Below are positions 32,188 through 41,439 of a stretch of DNA of 64,000 bases, piece after piece; position 1 is the first letter of the stretch; each line of letters begins with the position of its first letter. The stretch is from Brachycybe producta (lineage: Eukaryota; Arthropoda; Diplopoda; Playtdesmida; Andrognathidae). Below the pieces are notes generated by a model. It was not told the origin of the DNA. It was given only the letters and a program-made list of their open reading frames with translations, and ran no database searches. Position numbers and translations under genes: made by a program. Where the stretch lies: NCBI GenBank assembly GCA_036925085.1, contig JAUPFP010000001.1, positions 11,423,854 through 11,487,853 of the forward strand. The letters run 5' to 3'.

Positions 32188-33327
32188 TCAGGCTGAATTC
32201 ATCGGCGGTGGAACCACCAGAGTGCCCAACCACTCCGATATCCACCGACGTGCCCACCACAGGCACATCTGGGTGTTACGCCACCCGTGTCCGATATCGA
32301 ACTCAGTCCCTCTGAGCCTTGCCTCCTCCTGCCGTCGAAACACATCGATGGCTGGAGTGGCAAGCTGCGGACCCCTACGTAGGGTCCGACTCGTTAGAAG
32401 ATCTACGAGGGTGGCTGCGGGATCAGACTCGCTCCCTCGTAGCGGTTGGACAACAAATTCTCCAACCATCTCTTCTAAGTCGCAGCCAAGGAGACACTGG
32501 ACGTATGGTGCCGCGAGTTGGACTAGACGAACTAATCCAGCTCCTGTCCCCATCACATCCAAAAATGCAAACCGTCTCCTAACCGGGTTGACGACCAACA
32601 ACACCGGAAAGTCTCTACCACCAAAAGCAAGCACATATCGCATGCTAAATGATGGCAACGACAGCAACCATGGTATCGGGAGTGGCTCTCCCAAACGGTA
32701 ATAACCAAGGTACTGTAACCCCTCCATTCCCGGCTGGTCCTGCCACAGACCAAGTCGGTTATTCAGAAAGACCTCTCTTTCTGAATACGGAGGACTGGCT
32801 CCAGAGTGTCGTCCCTTGCCCGCAGGCTGGTGAGACCTGGCTTCCTCTTCCGGCCCTAGGGTCCCAAAGACCCCCTTGTCAGGACTCGGAGAGAAGGGTG
32901 TCCTTCCAATGGAAGGCACGGGACCACGTTTAGTAGGAACACTAACTTTCCCCACCGGGCTGCCCCCGCATCTAGGTGAATGCGAGCTGACCCGGCGGAA
33001 AGTTCCCACCGACCGAACCCGCGGGTTCGGTACCGTGACCACCTTCGGGGAGGATGCAGGTATTCCGAGAACAACGTCTCGCATTGACCTGCCATCCGTC
33101 CGCGCCGTCATTACCTGACGGGTATGGTACGGGCTGGTTCCCGGCCGACACGGTCGCACCGTGTCGGGACTCCTCCTCATCCGTCCCAACTCTTCTGGCA
33201 GTCGTCCCCAGGGACTCCTGACCAGAAGGTCCTGGACCTCCCTTCTTCCCAAACCTGGACTTTTTCTTGTCCACCTTCTGTTTCTTCTTTTGGGAAGAAG
33301 GTTTACCGTGCTTTGAGCCGGACACAC
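32188..33327 (-). pseudogene. ORF3, C-terminal part, with conserved domain of possible Ulp1/C48-like fold
   Basis: The 379-residue frame includes S-M-R-D-V-V-L-G-I-P, shared with the + strand copy. A compact domain follows: V-F-L-N-N-R-L-G-L-W-Q-D, R-D-F-P-V-L-L-V-V-N-P, F-A-F-L-D-V-M-G, V-Q-P-L-R-G-S-E-S-D-P, and A-I-D-V-F-R-R-Q. The order recalls Ulp1/SENP proteases (W-L-N-D..., H-W...V-I, Y-D-S, D-C-G, and a final F-R-R). The catalytic His and Cys positions hold other residues, so no activity is claimed. The same domain is recognisable at 49.4-50.1 kb. The frame is offset from the 266-residue piece upstream, by frameshift near 33130. Fold assignment is tentative. Confidence 0.55.
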
Positions 33328-33772
33328 CTAAGCTCAAAGACTCACCGGGCCGGTCAGACTTAGGAGGGTGGTTAGCCCCCTTTGAGTGACTGGACTTCCC
33401 AACCGAAGCCTTTCCAGCCGAAGCTGTACTCGCCTCCGAGTTGACTCCCGTAGCCGACTTGACAATTGAGGACGGTCGTGCCGCCACGACATGCCCTCTC
33501 TCATCCCGGGGAATCTTTACTTTCCCCGGTGCAAGGGTCGGCCGACCCTTGCCACCAACAGTTTTAGCTCCCGCACCTTGGGTAGGTGCCTTGGGAGCCT
33601 GCATCGCCCCCCTCTGGGCAATGCGCTGTTGGCCAGCGGCGGTTGAGGTCCTCGCAACAAGTGCGACACCACGTCTGACAGGAGGTTCCCCTGTAACGAG
33701 CAGATCCCGGACTTCAGTTCCCCGCAGGGGCGGAAACAGAGGTTCGGGGCTCGAACTCCTGACGGCGTTCAA
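32972..33772 (-). pseudogene. ORF3, middle low-complexity basic part
   Basis: This 266-residue frame overlaps the end of the pol-ORF3 frame by 59 bases in a different phase. It is rich in Ala, Ser, Lys and Gly, with Q-Q-R-I-A-Q-R-G-A, S-T-A-S-A-G-K-A, a Q-K-K-K-Q-K-V-D-K-K-K basic run, and E-E-E-S-R-H-G-A-T-V-S-A-G. The + strand copy holds the counterpart at 19600-20240, where it passes in one frame into the next block. The break here is therefore a lesion of this copy. The protein is likely disordered and could bind nucleic acid. Confidence 0.55.
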
Positions 33773-36700
33773 CCTGCTTAGCTCTCTTTATCCGAGCTTC
33801 GCACTTTGCCGCTTGAGCCATGTGGTACCGCACACGGTCCTCATAGCTCCACTTGCCTGCAGGGAAGCCGGCTGGACCTCCACGTGAGGTCTTGGCCTGT
33901 TTCCCTGCCGGATGACTGACCACGGGTGGGGTGAAAGGGCGGGAACATTTCTGTCCCTGATCACCACCACCACTCACTGGAGTGCTCTTCCTAGGAGTGG
34001 ATACTGAAGGCTGGTTGGCCTTTTTCTCCATTCTTCGGTCCCTCTTGGGAGTCCCAGACTGCCTACCCGAAGAACCAGCCACTGCTGCGGGCGAACCCAC
34101 GGCAGGAGGTTGGTCTTCAGGCCGGGCAGCCCCTGGGGCCCCCTCAGGATGAGCATGGTCCTCAGCTAGAAGGCCTACTGCCGGCATAAGTAATGCCATG
34201 GCAGCTTCCCTCCTCTCAAGCTGAGCCTCTCTCTCAGTAAGAGCCCTCATCCGCGCAGCGTACCTAGCAGCACCGGACTTCTTCTTAGATTTCGACTTGT
34301 CCTTATGGCGCTGCTGGGCAGGGAACTCCCCGACGTAAGATCGTTTCCCATCCGCCATCAGAAAACCTTCCGACGGCGTCTGGTACTTCCGACTTTCGTC
34401 TAACCGATCAAGTCGGTCCTCTTCAGTTTTCCCCAAAGGGACAACGTCTAGAGGACTCCCTTGAATGGTGGGAGTACCCTCCCGGGATCCGGTCATCGAC
34501 CGTTTACCCGGGGAGGCCTTTCCTCTCCCTTCAGACTCCAAAGAGTCTTCTGAAGAGAGGATACACTGGCCTCTCCACTGCCTGGTGATGTGCACCACGG
34601 AAACCTCCGTTGTGTCCATCCCAGCCTCCGGACTTTCCTCAGCCAGGCTAGCCAATTCTAGCTGGCTTCGGCTTACCGGAGCTACCAATTTTCTTCTGGC
34701 AACCAGTGATCCTGCATCTTTCCGTTTCCTCCGGTGAAACAAACGTTTCAGGAGCCAACTAGCAGCAAACGACCGTCCCTGTTTACTTTTTGAAACGGGA
34801 TGGCGCCTCGCCGCTAATCTCGCCGAAGGAACGGCCAACATCGATGCAGGAGAGAGAGCACAGTCGGAAACTTCACCTGCAGACTTAGCACCAAGTCTGC
34901 AGCTGGACATTACGGATTTCTCCACCCAGTTCTCCCCGGGCGACCGCCATCTGTCCGTGACAGACAGGCGGTGTCCCGTCCAGGGGTCTCTGGGCGCCCA
35001 GTTCTTGTTCTTCCGAACCAGGCCATCATCCCACTCTAGGGATCGGCCTGCTCTCTCCCACCAGGGCAGGGACGCATAGAGTCCCTGACGGGTCCTGGCA
35101 CTCTCTGGTGGCCCAGAGGAAGCTTGCATCACCTCAAAAGCCTTCGGTTTCCTCGGTCGGAGGTTATACCGTGGCTGAGGTGCTTCCTCTGCCTCAGAGT
35201 CGGTAGACTCACTAGCCAAGCCAGGCCGACTGGACGGTCCTGGAGGAACATTATCGTCCTCCACCGTCCTATCATCCTGGGACTCAGCATCACTGGTCCC
35301 ACTGGAGTTCGATGAGGTGTCAGAGCCACCTAGGCCATCTTCCTCACGAACTCCACATGTGGGAACGTACGGCTTCAGGTTATCAACATGAAACCGGTCC
35401 CGCACTTTCCGACCATACCCATCTACAAACTCTATCTCGTAGACTAGGTCGGAAACCTGCCGGACCACCGTACCCAGTTCAGCCTTGTACGCGAAGTTCC
35501 ACTTCTTGGCTTGGCCGAGTTTCCAAGCCATATCCCTCATCCAAACCTTCATACCAGGTTGGTACAGGGGTGGCTGCACCCGGCCAGCGTCATACCGGCT
35601 CTTCTGCTTTGCCTGAGCGGCCGCCAAATTTTGACGAGCACGCTCCTCCACGGCTTGCTGGTCAGGCAAGTCGCGGATCGGACCGTCAGGAAGGAGATTA
35701 TCAATCCCCAACCTCGGTTCGCGGCCATACAACAATTGGTACGGAGACACTTCCGTGCTCTCCTGCACCGCAGTGTTGTAGGCCCACACGGCGGGCCGTA
35801 ACTTCTCGAACCAGTCACGTTGGTCCTTGAGGGGATCAAGGTAACGCTTTATGGTCTCAATTACGGTTTTATTCGTACGTTCCGTAAGCCCATTAGCTTG
35901 CGGATGGTACGCCGTCGTGTGGTGCTGCGCTATATTATAGCGCTCCCTGAACTTTCGCAAAAGTTTGCTACAGAACTGGGAACCACGATCCGAGATGAGA
36001 GTTGTCGGTGTGCCATACACCAACAAAATCTCATCTTTCAGGAACTTGACAACACAAGCGGCCGTAGCCCTTCGTACTGCCTTCGCCACGCCGTATCGAG
36101 TGAAGTAGTCCACCATGATCAAAACATAGGTGACTCCACCCACGGACGCAGGAAACGGCCCAACGAAGTCCATTCCCCAGGCATGAACTGGGTACTCTGG
36201 AACTATCGGTTGCAAGAATCCTTGAGCTCTTGCGAACTGTCGTACTCTCTGACACACCAAGCATGACTTAACATACTCCACCGTGTCACGTTTCATACCT
36301 AACCAGTAGAAACGAGTACGCAACCGTTGGTATGTCTTGTACACTCCGAAGTGACCAGCTTCGGAGCTATCGTGCAACTTCCGCAAGCAGAAGGCTTGAC
36401 ACGACCTCGGCACAACCAACACAGTTCTTGTGCGATCCTGTATGGATTTGATGGCATACAACAATTTGTTTGCCACCACAAACTTGAACCTTAAGTTCGA
36501 GTTGGGGTCGGTGTAGAGCTCACGCTTCACCTTGGAGCACCAATTGTCATTGGCCTGCTCCATAACCCAATCCACCTCAGACCGGACCCGGTAAATTACC
36601 TCACCCACGTCAGCCTCGACGTGTTCAGGCAAAGAAGGATCGTCAACTTCATTTACCGGATACCGACTCAAACAGTCGGCATCCTCATGAAGTTTCCCCT

Positions 36701-39464
36701 TCTTGTACTGAATCTTATACCGGTACTCCTGCAACTGCATTTGCCAACGCCCCAACCTGCCTTGCAGGTTCTTGGCAGTCTGCAAATGACAGAGCGCATG
36801 GTGATCTGTTACGATCACAAAGTCCCGGTTAAAGATGTAAGGTCGGAATTTACCCACGGCAAACATGATCGCCAAGCATTCCTGCTCGGTGACACTATAC
36901 CGTGTTTCCGGTCCCTTCATGAGACGGCTAGCGTAGGCCAGAACCCGAGGAGCCTTGTCCTCAGGTAGCTTCTGGTATACTACGACACCTAGACCGTACC
37001 CACTAGCATCGGTGTGAATTAACACCTCACCACGTGGATCATACATGGTGAGCACCGGTGCTTCGGTTAAAAATGCCTTTAACCGCTCAAACGCTAGACC
37101 ACACTGCTCCGACCAGTCAAAGGACGCATCCTTCCTGGTCAGATCATGCAGTGGTCTTGCGACCTTGGCGAAGTCCTTTATGAACCTACGGTAGTAGCCG
37201 GCCAGTCCAAGAAAACTTCGGACGGCGGTCACCGTTGTAGGGACACTGAACTCTTCGACTGCTCTCACGAGTCCCGGGTCCGGAGCAACTCCCTCGGCAC
37301 TCACTATGTGACCGAGATATTTGACCTTGTCAAACCCGAAGAAACACTTCTTCGGCTGGAGTTTCAGCTCCGCCCCTCGTAACAGTCTCAGGACAGTACT
37401 CAAGCGTTCGAGAAACTGCTCAAAGGTGTTCCCAAAGACGATAATGTCATCTAGGTACACCAAGCAGCTCTCCCACTTGTGTCCCGCCAACAAGAGGTCT
37501 AACGCTCTTTGCATAGTGGCAGGAGCATTGCAGAGTCCGAAAGGCATTTTTCGGAACTCAAACAGACCTTGAGAGCAAATGAATGCTGTCTTCTCAATGT
37601 CTGGCTCCGCCATCCTGACCTGCCAGTAACCACTAGCAAGGTCTAGGGTTGCAAAATACTTTGCTCCGGCTAGCAAATCGAGGGCATCATCGATGCGAGG
37701 TAGCGGGTACTGATCCGCCTTTGTCTGGGCGTTCAGTCTCCGATAGTCCACACAGAAACGAAAGCCACCATCCTTCTTGCAAACAAGTAAGATAGGGCTT
37801 GCGTAAGGACTATGCGAAGGTTGGATTACCCCTGCATCCAACATTTTCGCTACCTCTTCTCGCTCGATCACACGAGCCGCTGGAGCGGTTCTTCGCAATC
37901 CTTCTCGCACCGGAGGTAACCCACCGGTATCAATCGTATGTTCGACGAGAGGGGTTTCCCCCAGCTCTGTATAATCGAACGCGAAATGATCACGGCGTTC
38001 CAGTAGGAACTCCCGAAGCTGTGCCGCCTCTTCAGGCTTCAGACTAGGTCCGATTTTAAGACACTCCTCAAGAGTGGGTTTCACTTCCGCATTGAGGACT
38101 CGGCGACCTTTACCGGTCGCCCCTCTCAACTTAGGCGGAAGCCCCCATGGCCGGCCATCTCCATGAATGGGGTCTCCCCCTCTCAACTTAGATGGACCGT
38201 CCAGTCCCACCACAATGGCTGCCTCCACAGCTTGAGCCGTTGCGACACCCTCCCCTGTCTCCAGGGCAACGGGAATGTCAGCAACATTCTCAAGCCATAT
38301 ATCGTAAGTGCCTTGTTCTGTGGCTTCGGCAATTCCTGCCACCGCCAACAGACCACGGCCACCTAAGGCTTTACGATGGGGCTCTACGAGAAGCAGCTGA
38401 CCAGGGCCAGCATGCTCTACTAAGCTCACGGAAACCACCTTCCGCTCATGAGCTGGTAGCCATATGTTCTCCAACAGTCGCAGGGAACAAACATCCCCGC
38501 TCCTAATTGGAGAACTGGTCTCAGCGAGTTCAGGCGACACAATGTCGACCCACCCATCCACCTTTCCAGGATCTGCAGGCATCCCTTCCGGTATCCCGTA
38601 GGGAGGGAGTAGCAGAGGCTCCACAGAATCGTGAAGCTTCGCCAACGCCTCCACTAACGAGTTCGGAAGCTGTACCGAAGTACCCTGCAAAGCCTGAATG
38701 GCCAGTGCGGCATGAAGAGCATCTGGATGGGCATTCCAGATGTCTTCCCGGAAATACAACTTCCGGCTCACAATGTCCACCATCAGCCCAAACTGAGAAG
38801 CCAGGTCAACACCTATTATGGCTTCTCCTTCACCCTCAATGAGGAGAAGATGGGTTCTGATGGACCTCCCGTGGATTGACATGTCCACGTGCACGACTCC
38901 TTCTATCTCGATGGAGTACCCGCTCATGCCCGTCAGGCATGAGGGAAGGCTAACCTTCTGCACCGGTAACCCCATCTCCTGTGCCACCGACATGCTCATT
39001 ACCGATACTTCGGCACCGGTGTCGACGATCGACTCAACCAGCTGATCGTTCAGCGACACCAGAACACGTGGTGCCCCACGCAAGTAAGCACGGCTCTGTA
39101 ATTCCGGTATAGGCAACCGTCGTTGCCCGACATTACTTTTCCGAGCCTCATCCGTCCTCCCATCCACAAGAGATGGTCGTACCGGATGCTCGGGGGTCTG
39201 GGTACCAGTCTCCAAACCAGGAGACCTACCAGGCCGGGGCGACAGCATGGGCGCACCAACGCTCGAAGCCCTCGTAATGCCCGTACGTTTCGGACCTTCT
39301 TCCCCACAAGCAGGGAAGAAAGGTGCCACCCAGCTCTCCAGCCGGGCAAGCGCAGCTTCCAATGTGGGGCTTGGCTCCTGAAATACCCACTGGGTAATTT
39401 CTGGGTCCGCAGACCTTGCCAGAGGCACCCCTGCTTCATGCAGGATTCCCACATACTTGGACAC
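33714..39464 (-). CDS. pol: Gypsy Pol (protease, RT, RNase H, integrase) with ~550-residue C-terminal extension
   Basis: The frame holds 1,916 codons from a GTG at 39464. It stays open upstream past the gag stop, so entry is probably by -1 frameshift from gag and not at that codon. Domains by residue: aspartic protease D-T-G at 148-150; RT with F-A-T-L-D-L-A-S-G-Y-W at 604-614 and Y-L-D-D at 670-673; RNase H from H-T-D-A-S-G-Y at 817; integrase zinc part from H at 1031 to C-x-x-C at 1068-1071; integrase core with M-D-F at 1098, S-D-R-G at 1158, N-G-L-T-E-R at 1191. From about 1370 an acidic/Ser-rich tail continues into ORF3 sequence with a Lys-rich and helical stretch. No chromodomain is seen. 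All catalytic residues checked are present. Confidence 0.93.
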   Translation of the reverse strand: MSKYVGILHEAGVPLARSADPEITQWVFQEPSPTLEAALARLESWVAPFFPACGEEGPKRTGITRASSVGAPMLSPRPGRSPGLETGTQTPEHPVRPSLVDGRTDEARKSNVGQRRLPIPELQSRAYLRGAPRVLVSLNDQLVESIVDTGAEVSVMSMSVAQEMGLPVQKVSLPSCLTGMSGYSIEIEGVVHVDMSIHGRSIRTHLLLIEGEGEAIIGVDLASQFGLMVDIVSRKLYFREDIWNAHPDALHAALAIQALQGTSVQLPNSLVEALAKLHDSVEPLLLPPYGIPEGMPADPGKVDGWVDIVSPELAETSSPIRSGDVCSLRLLENIWLPAHERKVVSVSLVEHAGPGQLLLVEPHRKALGGRGLLAVAGIAEATEQGTYDIWLENVADIPVALETGEGVATAQAVEAAIVVGLDGPSKLRGGDPIHGDGRPWGLPPKLRGATGKGRRVLNAEVKPTLEECLKIGPSLKPEEAAQLREFLLERRDHFAFDYTELGETPLVEHTIDTGGLPPVREGLRRTAPAARVIEREEVAKMLDAGVIQPSHSPYASPILLVCKKDGGFRFCVDYRRLNAQTKADQYPLPRIDDALDLLAGAKYFATLDLASGYWQVRMAEPDIEKTAFICSQGLFEFRKMPFGLCNAPATMQRALDLLLAGHKWESCLVYLDDIIVFGNTFEQFLERLSTVLRLLRGAELKLQPKKCFFGFDKVKYLGHIVSAEGVAPDPGLVRAVEEFSVPTTVTAVRSFLGLAGYYRRFIKDFAKVARPLHDLTRKDASFDWSEQCGLAFERLKAFLTEAPVLTMYDPRGEVLIHTDASGYGLGVVVYQKLPEDKAPRVLAYASRLMKGPETRYSVTEQECLAIMFAVGKFRPYIFNRDFVIVTDHHALCHLQTAKNLQGRLGRWQMQLQEYRYKIQYKKGKLHEDADCLSRYPVNEVDDPSLPEHVEADVGEVIYRVRSEVDWVMEQANDNWCSKVKRELYTDPNSNLRFKFVVANKLLYAIKSIQDRTRTVLVVPRSCQAFCLRKLHDSSEAGHFGVYKTYQRLRTRFYWLGMKRDTVEYVKSCLVCQRVRQFARAQGFLQPIVPEYPVHAWGMDFVGPFPASVGGVTYVLIMVDYFTRYGVAKAVRRATAACVVKFLKDEILLVYGTPTTLISDRGSQFCSKLLRKFRERYNIAQHHTTAYHPQANGLTERTNKTVIETIKRYLDPLKDQRDWFEKLRPAVWAYNTAVQESTEVSPYQLLYGREPRLGIDNLLPDGPIRDLPDQQAVEERARQNLAAAQAKQKSRYDAGRVQPPLYQPGMKVWMRDMAWKLGQAKKWNFAYKAELGTVVRQVSDLVYEIEFVDGYGRKVRDRFHVDNLKPYVPTCGVREEDGLGGSDTSSNSSGTSDAESQDDRTVEDDNVPPGPSSRPGLASESTDSEAEEAPQPRYNLRPRKPKAFEVMQASSGPPESARTRQGLYASLPWWERAGRSLEWDDGLVRKNKNWAPRDPWTGHRLSVTDRWRSPGENWVEKSVMSSCRLGAKSAGEVSDCALSPASMLAVPSARLAARRHPVSKSKQGRSFAASWLLKRLFHRRKRKDAGSLVARRKLVAPVSRSQLELASLAEESPEAGMDTTEVSVVHITRQWRGQCILSSEDSLESEGRGKASPGKRSMTGSREGTPTIQGSPLDVVPLGKTEEDRLDRLDESRKYQTPSEGFLMADGKRSYVGEFPAQQRHKDKSKSKKKSGAARYAARMRALTEREAQLERREAAMALLMPAVGLLAEDHAHPEGAPGAARPEDQPPAVGSPAAVAGSSGRQSGTPKRDRRMEKKANQPSVSTPRKSTPVSGGGDQGQKCSRPFTPPVVSHPAGKQAKTSRGGPAGFPAGKWSYEDRVRYHMAQAAKCEARIKRAKQVERRQEFEPRTSVSAPAGN

Positions 39465-39544
39465 TGCCCGAAGGTACGTCCCTTCCTCACTTCGCCGGCT
39501 TTGCCGGACACCTGAGTTTTTAAGCGAACCCGGTCGACTGCAGC

Positions 39545-40177
39545 TCAGTTCTGCAGCGACCGTTGCCGGTTTAACGATGGCGCACCATCGTCTCTGGCAA
39601 CAGGCAGATAGTATGTCTGTCCGTTAATTACGGTGGACAGACACTCACGGTCCTGCAGTACCACGGGTACAAGACCCGTGCCATACGGCACCGCCTGGCT
39701 TCTGCCAGGTGTCACCCTAGCAACCTGCCCTCGGGCCAAAGCCTCCGGACAATCCTTCTTCAAGTGACCCATTTGGTCGCACTTGTAGCATGGACCTGGT
39801 TGCTTCCGGGTGGGACCACCACCTCCAGCCGATTGGCCAGACCCAGACGGGGCTGCTGTGGACTTATTTCCACCCTGGCCCCGCCGCCTAGTCTTATTAC
39901 CCTTCTTCCCTCCGGTCTTGGCAGTCGCTCCGTCCGCATTGGACGGAACAGTCGCCTTCACACCCGAAGGGTTGGAGGAAGACTTAGCAGAGCCTTTGGG
40001 CTGTGCCACAGCACCCGAGGCCTTGACCGTAGTCTTGGTCTCTGGTACCGTCAAGGTACGGGCAGGCAATTCACCCGCCGTCAGCATGTCGGCCTCGACC
40101 AACATTGCCTCCGCGGTGAACGCGCACACCGTTTCGGCCTTCGATCCCCAGAGCGGTCTGAGGATCGCCGGCTGCAT
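39545..40177 (-). CDS. gag: Gypsy Gag, C-terminal part with zinc knuckle
   Basis: The 210-residue frame continues Gag after a one-base loss near 40180; the + strand copy keeps that base and the frame. It carries I-L-R-P-L-W-G-S-K, a Lys/Ser/Gly-rich linker and the nucleocapsid knuckle C-Y-K-C-D-Q-M-G-H-L-K-K-D-C. It ends at a TGA at 39545-39547, where the pol frame (-1 relative) is already open. Gag packages element RNA. Confidence 0.9.
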   Translation of the reverse strand: MQPAILRPLWGSKAETVCAFTAEAMLVEADMLTAGELPARTLTVPETKTTVKASGAVAQPKGSAKSSSNPSGVKATVPSNADGATAKTGGKKGNKTRRRGQGGNKSTAAPSGSGQSAGGGGPTRKQPGPCYKCDQMGHLKKDCPEALARGQVARVTPGRSQAVPYGTGLVPVVLQDRECLSTVINGQTYYLPVARDDGAPSLNRQRSLQN

Positions 40178-41004
40178 TTCTTCTTAAATCGGAGGAGTCG
40201 ACAAGACTCATCCTCATTAGGAGAAACTCGTTCTGCTAGCTCAATAAAGCGCCAGTAGAACGCCTGGAGCGACTCGGTAGGCCCCTGCACCATTGTTTCA
40301 AACCGATCGAAACAAGCCTGAGCCTGATTCTTGGTCCCGAAACGCTGGAACATGGCCTCCTTTAGCTCCGGCCAGGTCAAGTCCGGCTGAAACTCTACCA
40401 AACTGGCATAGTATTCTTCAGCCGGGCCGTCGAGCAGGTACGTAAAGAAACTGCACCTGGCCTCATCCGTCCAGCGCTGAGCCCTCGCTTTGGCTTCGAA
40501 CTGTCGAAGAAAAGGCGTAATGTCCTCTCGTCCATCATACCGAATGAACGAGTGAACTGGGTTGAAAAACCCAAACGCCTGAATCTCCGACGGGACGGCC
40601 GGTGCAGGCGTCCACGGCGCGGTACTTACCGGCCGTGGTGCCCTGCTCCGGTTTCCCGAAGTCTCAGCATCAAGCTCAGCTTCCGTGGGTTCCACCAAGT
40701 GGACCCTCGGCTGCTGAACGGGCGGAGGAACTCCGTGACCAACTCCCACAGGAGCGGTCCAAGTTCCTCCAGGAGGTATCCGCCTGGTCGAAACCGGCGG
40801 CGCCTCCCTTCGTACACCTCCCCGGTGCACGGGCGATGGTGGTAACTGCGGTTGCCCTCCTCGGATCCCATGGATCCCTTGGGGCAGACGTCCCTGCAAC
40901 CGCAGGTTGTCAATCCCCCTGGCAACCGCAAGGAGTTCTTCCTCGGACCACGATGTCAACAATGACTCCGTGCCCTGCGGACTACCCAACAGAGTCCCCC
41001 CGAC
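40081..41004 (-). CDS. gag: Gypsy Gag, N-terminal and capsid part
   Basis: The frame (302 residues from a TTG at 40989) contains W-S-E-E-E-L-L-A-V-A-R-G, a Pro-rich segment, then the capsid-like F-I-R-Y-D-G-R-E-D-I-T-P-F-L-R-Q-F, followed by F-F-T-Y-L-L-D-G-P-A-E-E-Y-Y and A-F-Y-W-R-F-I-E-L-A. There is no ATG before about residue 212. Upstream, an ATG-started frame at 41357-40956 overlaps it in a -1 relation. Either that ORF supplies the start, with a frame lesion, or a non-ATG start is used. The frame ends after the one-base loss near 40180. Confidence 0.85.
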   Translation of the reverse strand, partial: VGGTLLGSPQGTESLLTSWSEEELLAVARGIDNLRLQGRLPQGIHGIRGGQPQLPPSPVHRGGVRREAPPVSTRRIPPGGTWTAPVGVGHGVPPPVQQPRVHLVEPTEAELDAETSGNRSRAPRPVSTAPWTPAPAVPSEIQAFGFFNPVHSFIRYDGREDITPFLRQFEAKARAQRWTDEARCSFFTYLLDGPAEEYYASLVEFQPDLTWPELKEAMFQRFGTKNQAQACFDRFETMVQGPTESLQAFYWRFIELAERVSPNEDESCRLLRFKKKCSRRSSDRSGDRRPKRCARSPRRQCWSRPTC

Positions 41005-41357
41005 TCACTTAAGAGTTCCCCACCGTGTCCAACCGGACCGGTGGCAGTGGAGGCCAGGACACCGGCCAAAGGCCGCGTGCCTATCTCTGCTGGGGTCCTC
41101 ACAACCCCTTCACCACCATCCAACGGTGTTCCGTCGGTGACAATGCCTCCACGGTGCGATCGCACCGCTACAAAGTCTCCGTACGGAGGTCGGTCCGTAG
41201 GGACATCCCCTACGGCACCTTCCCCCACGGAACCACCGTGTCCGTTCCCGCCAACAGCAACCAAACCAGGTTGCTGCCCCTCCGGCCGAATACCACGGCC
41301 AATGGTGCGGGAACGCAACTCCAATCTCTCGCCTACACCGTTACCTCGACCTACCAT
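40956..41357 (-). CDS. Upstream ORF overlapping the start of gag
   Basis: A 133-residue ATG-initiated frame, rich in Gly, Arg and Val (M-V-G-R-G-N-G-V-G-E-R), lies between the leader hairpin array and gag. Its end overlaps the gag frame by about 50 bases. It may be the true N-terminus of Gag displaced by a frameshift, or a short upstream ORF. No relatives are recognised. Confidence 0.35.
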   Translation of the reverse strand: MVGRGNGVGERLELRSRTIGRGIRPEGQQPGLVAVGGNGHGGSVGEGAVGDVPTDRPPYGDFVAVRSHRGGIVTDGTPLDGGEGVVRTPAEIGTRPLAGVLASTATGPVGHGGELLSESGGLCWVVRRARSHC

Positions 41358-41439
41358 CGGGGAGAACGGGGTTTAGGCCGATTCCCACCGTGCGAACACG
41401 GACAGAAACGGCCACCACTTGTGAGAGAATCTACCGTGA

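Noticed and set aside
32003-32701. Open frame of 232 residues on the + strand
   Set aside because: It runs antisense through the 3' LTR and ORF3 of the gypsy element and has no recognisable protein features.
36621-37572. Several + strand frames of 80-115 residues
   Set aside because: They are mirror frames of the intact pol on the - strand, and equivalent shadows appear in the + strand copy.
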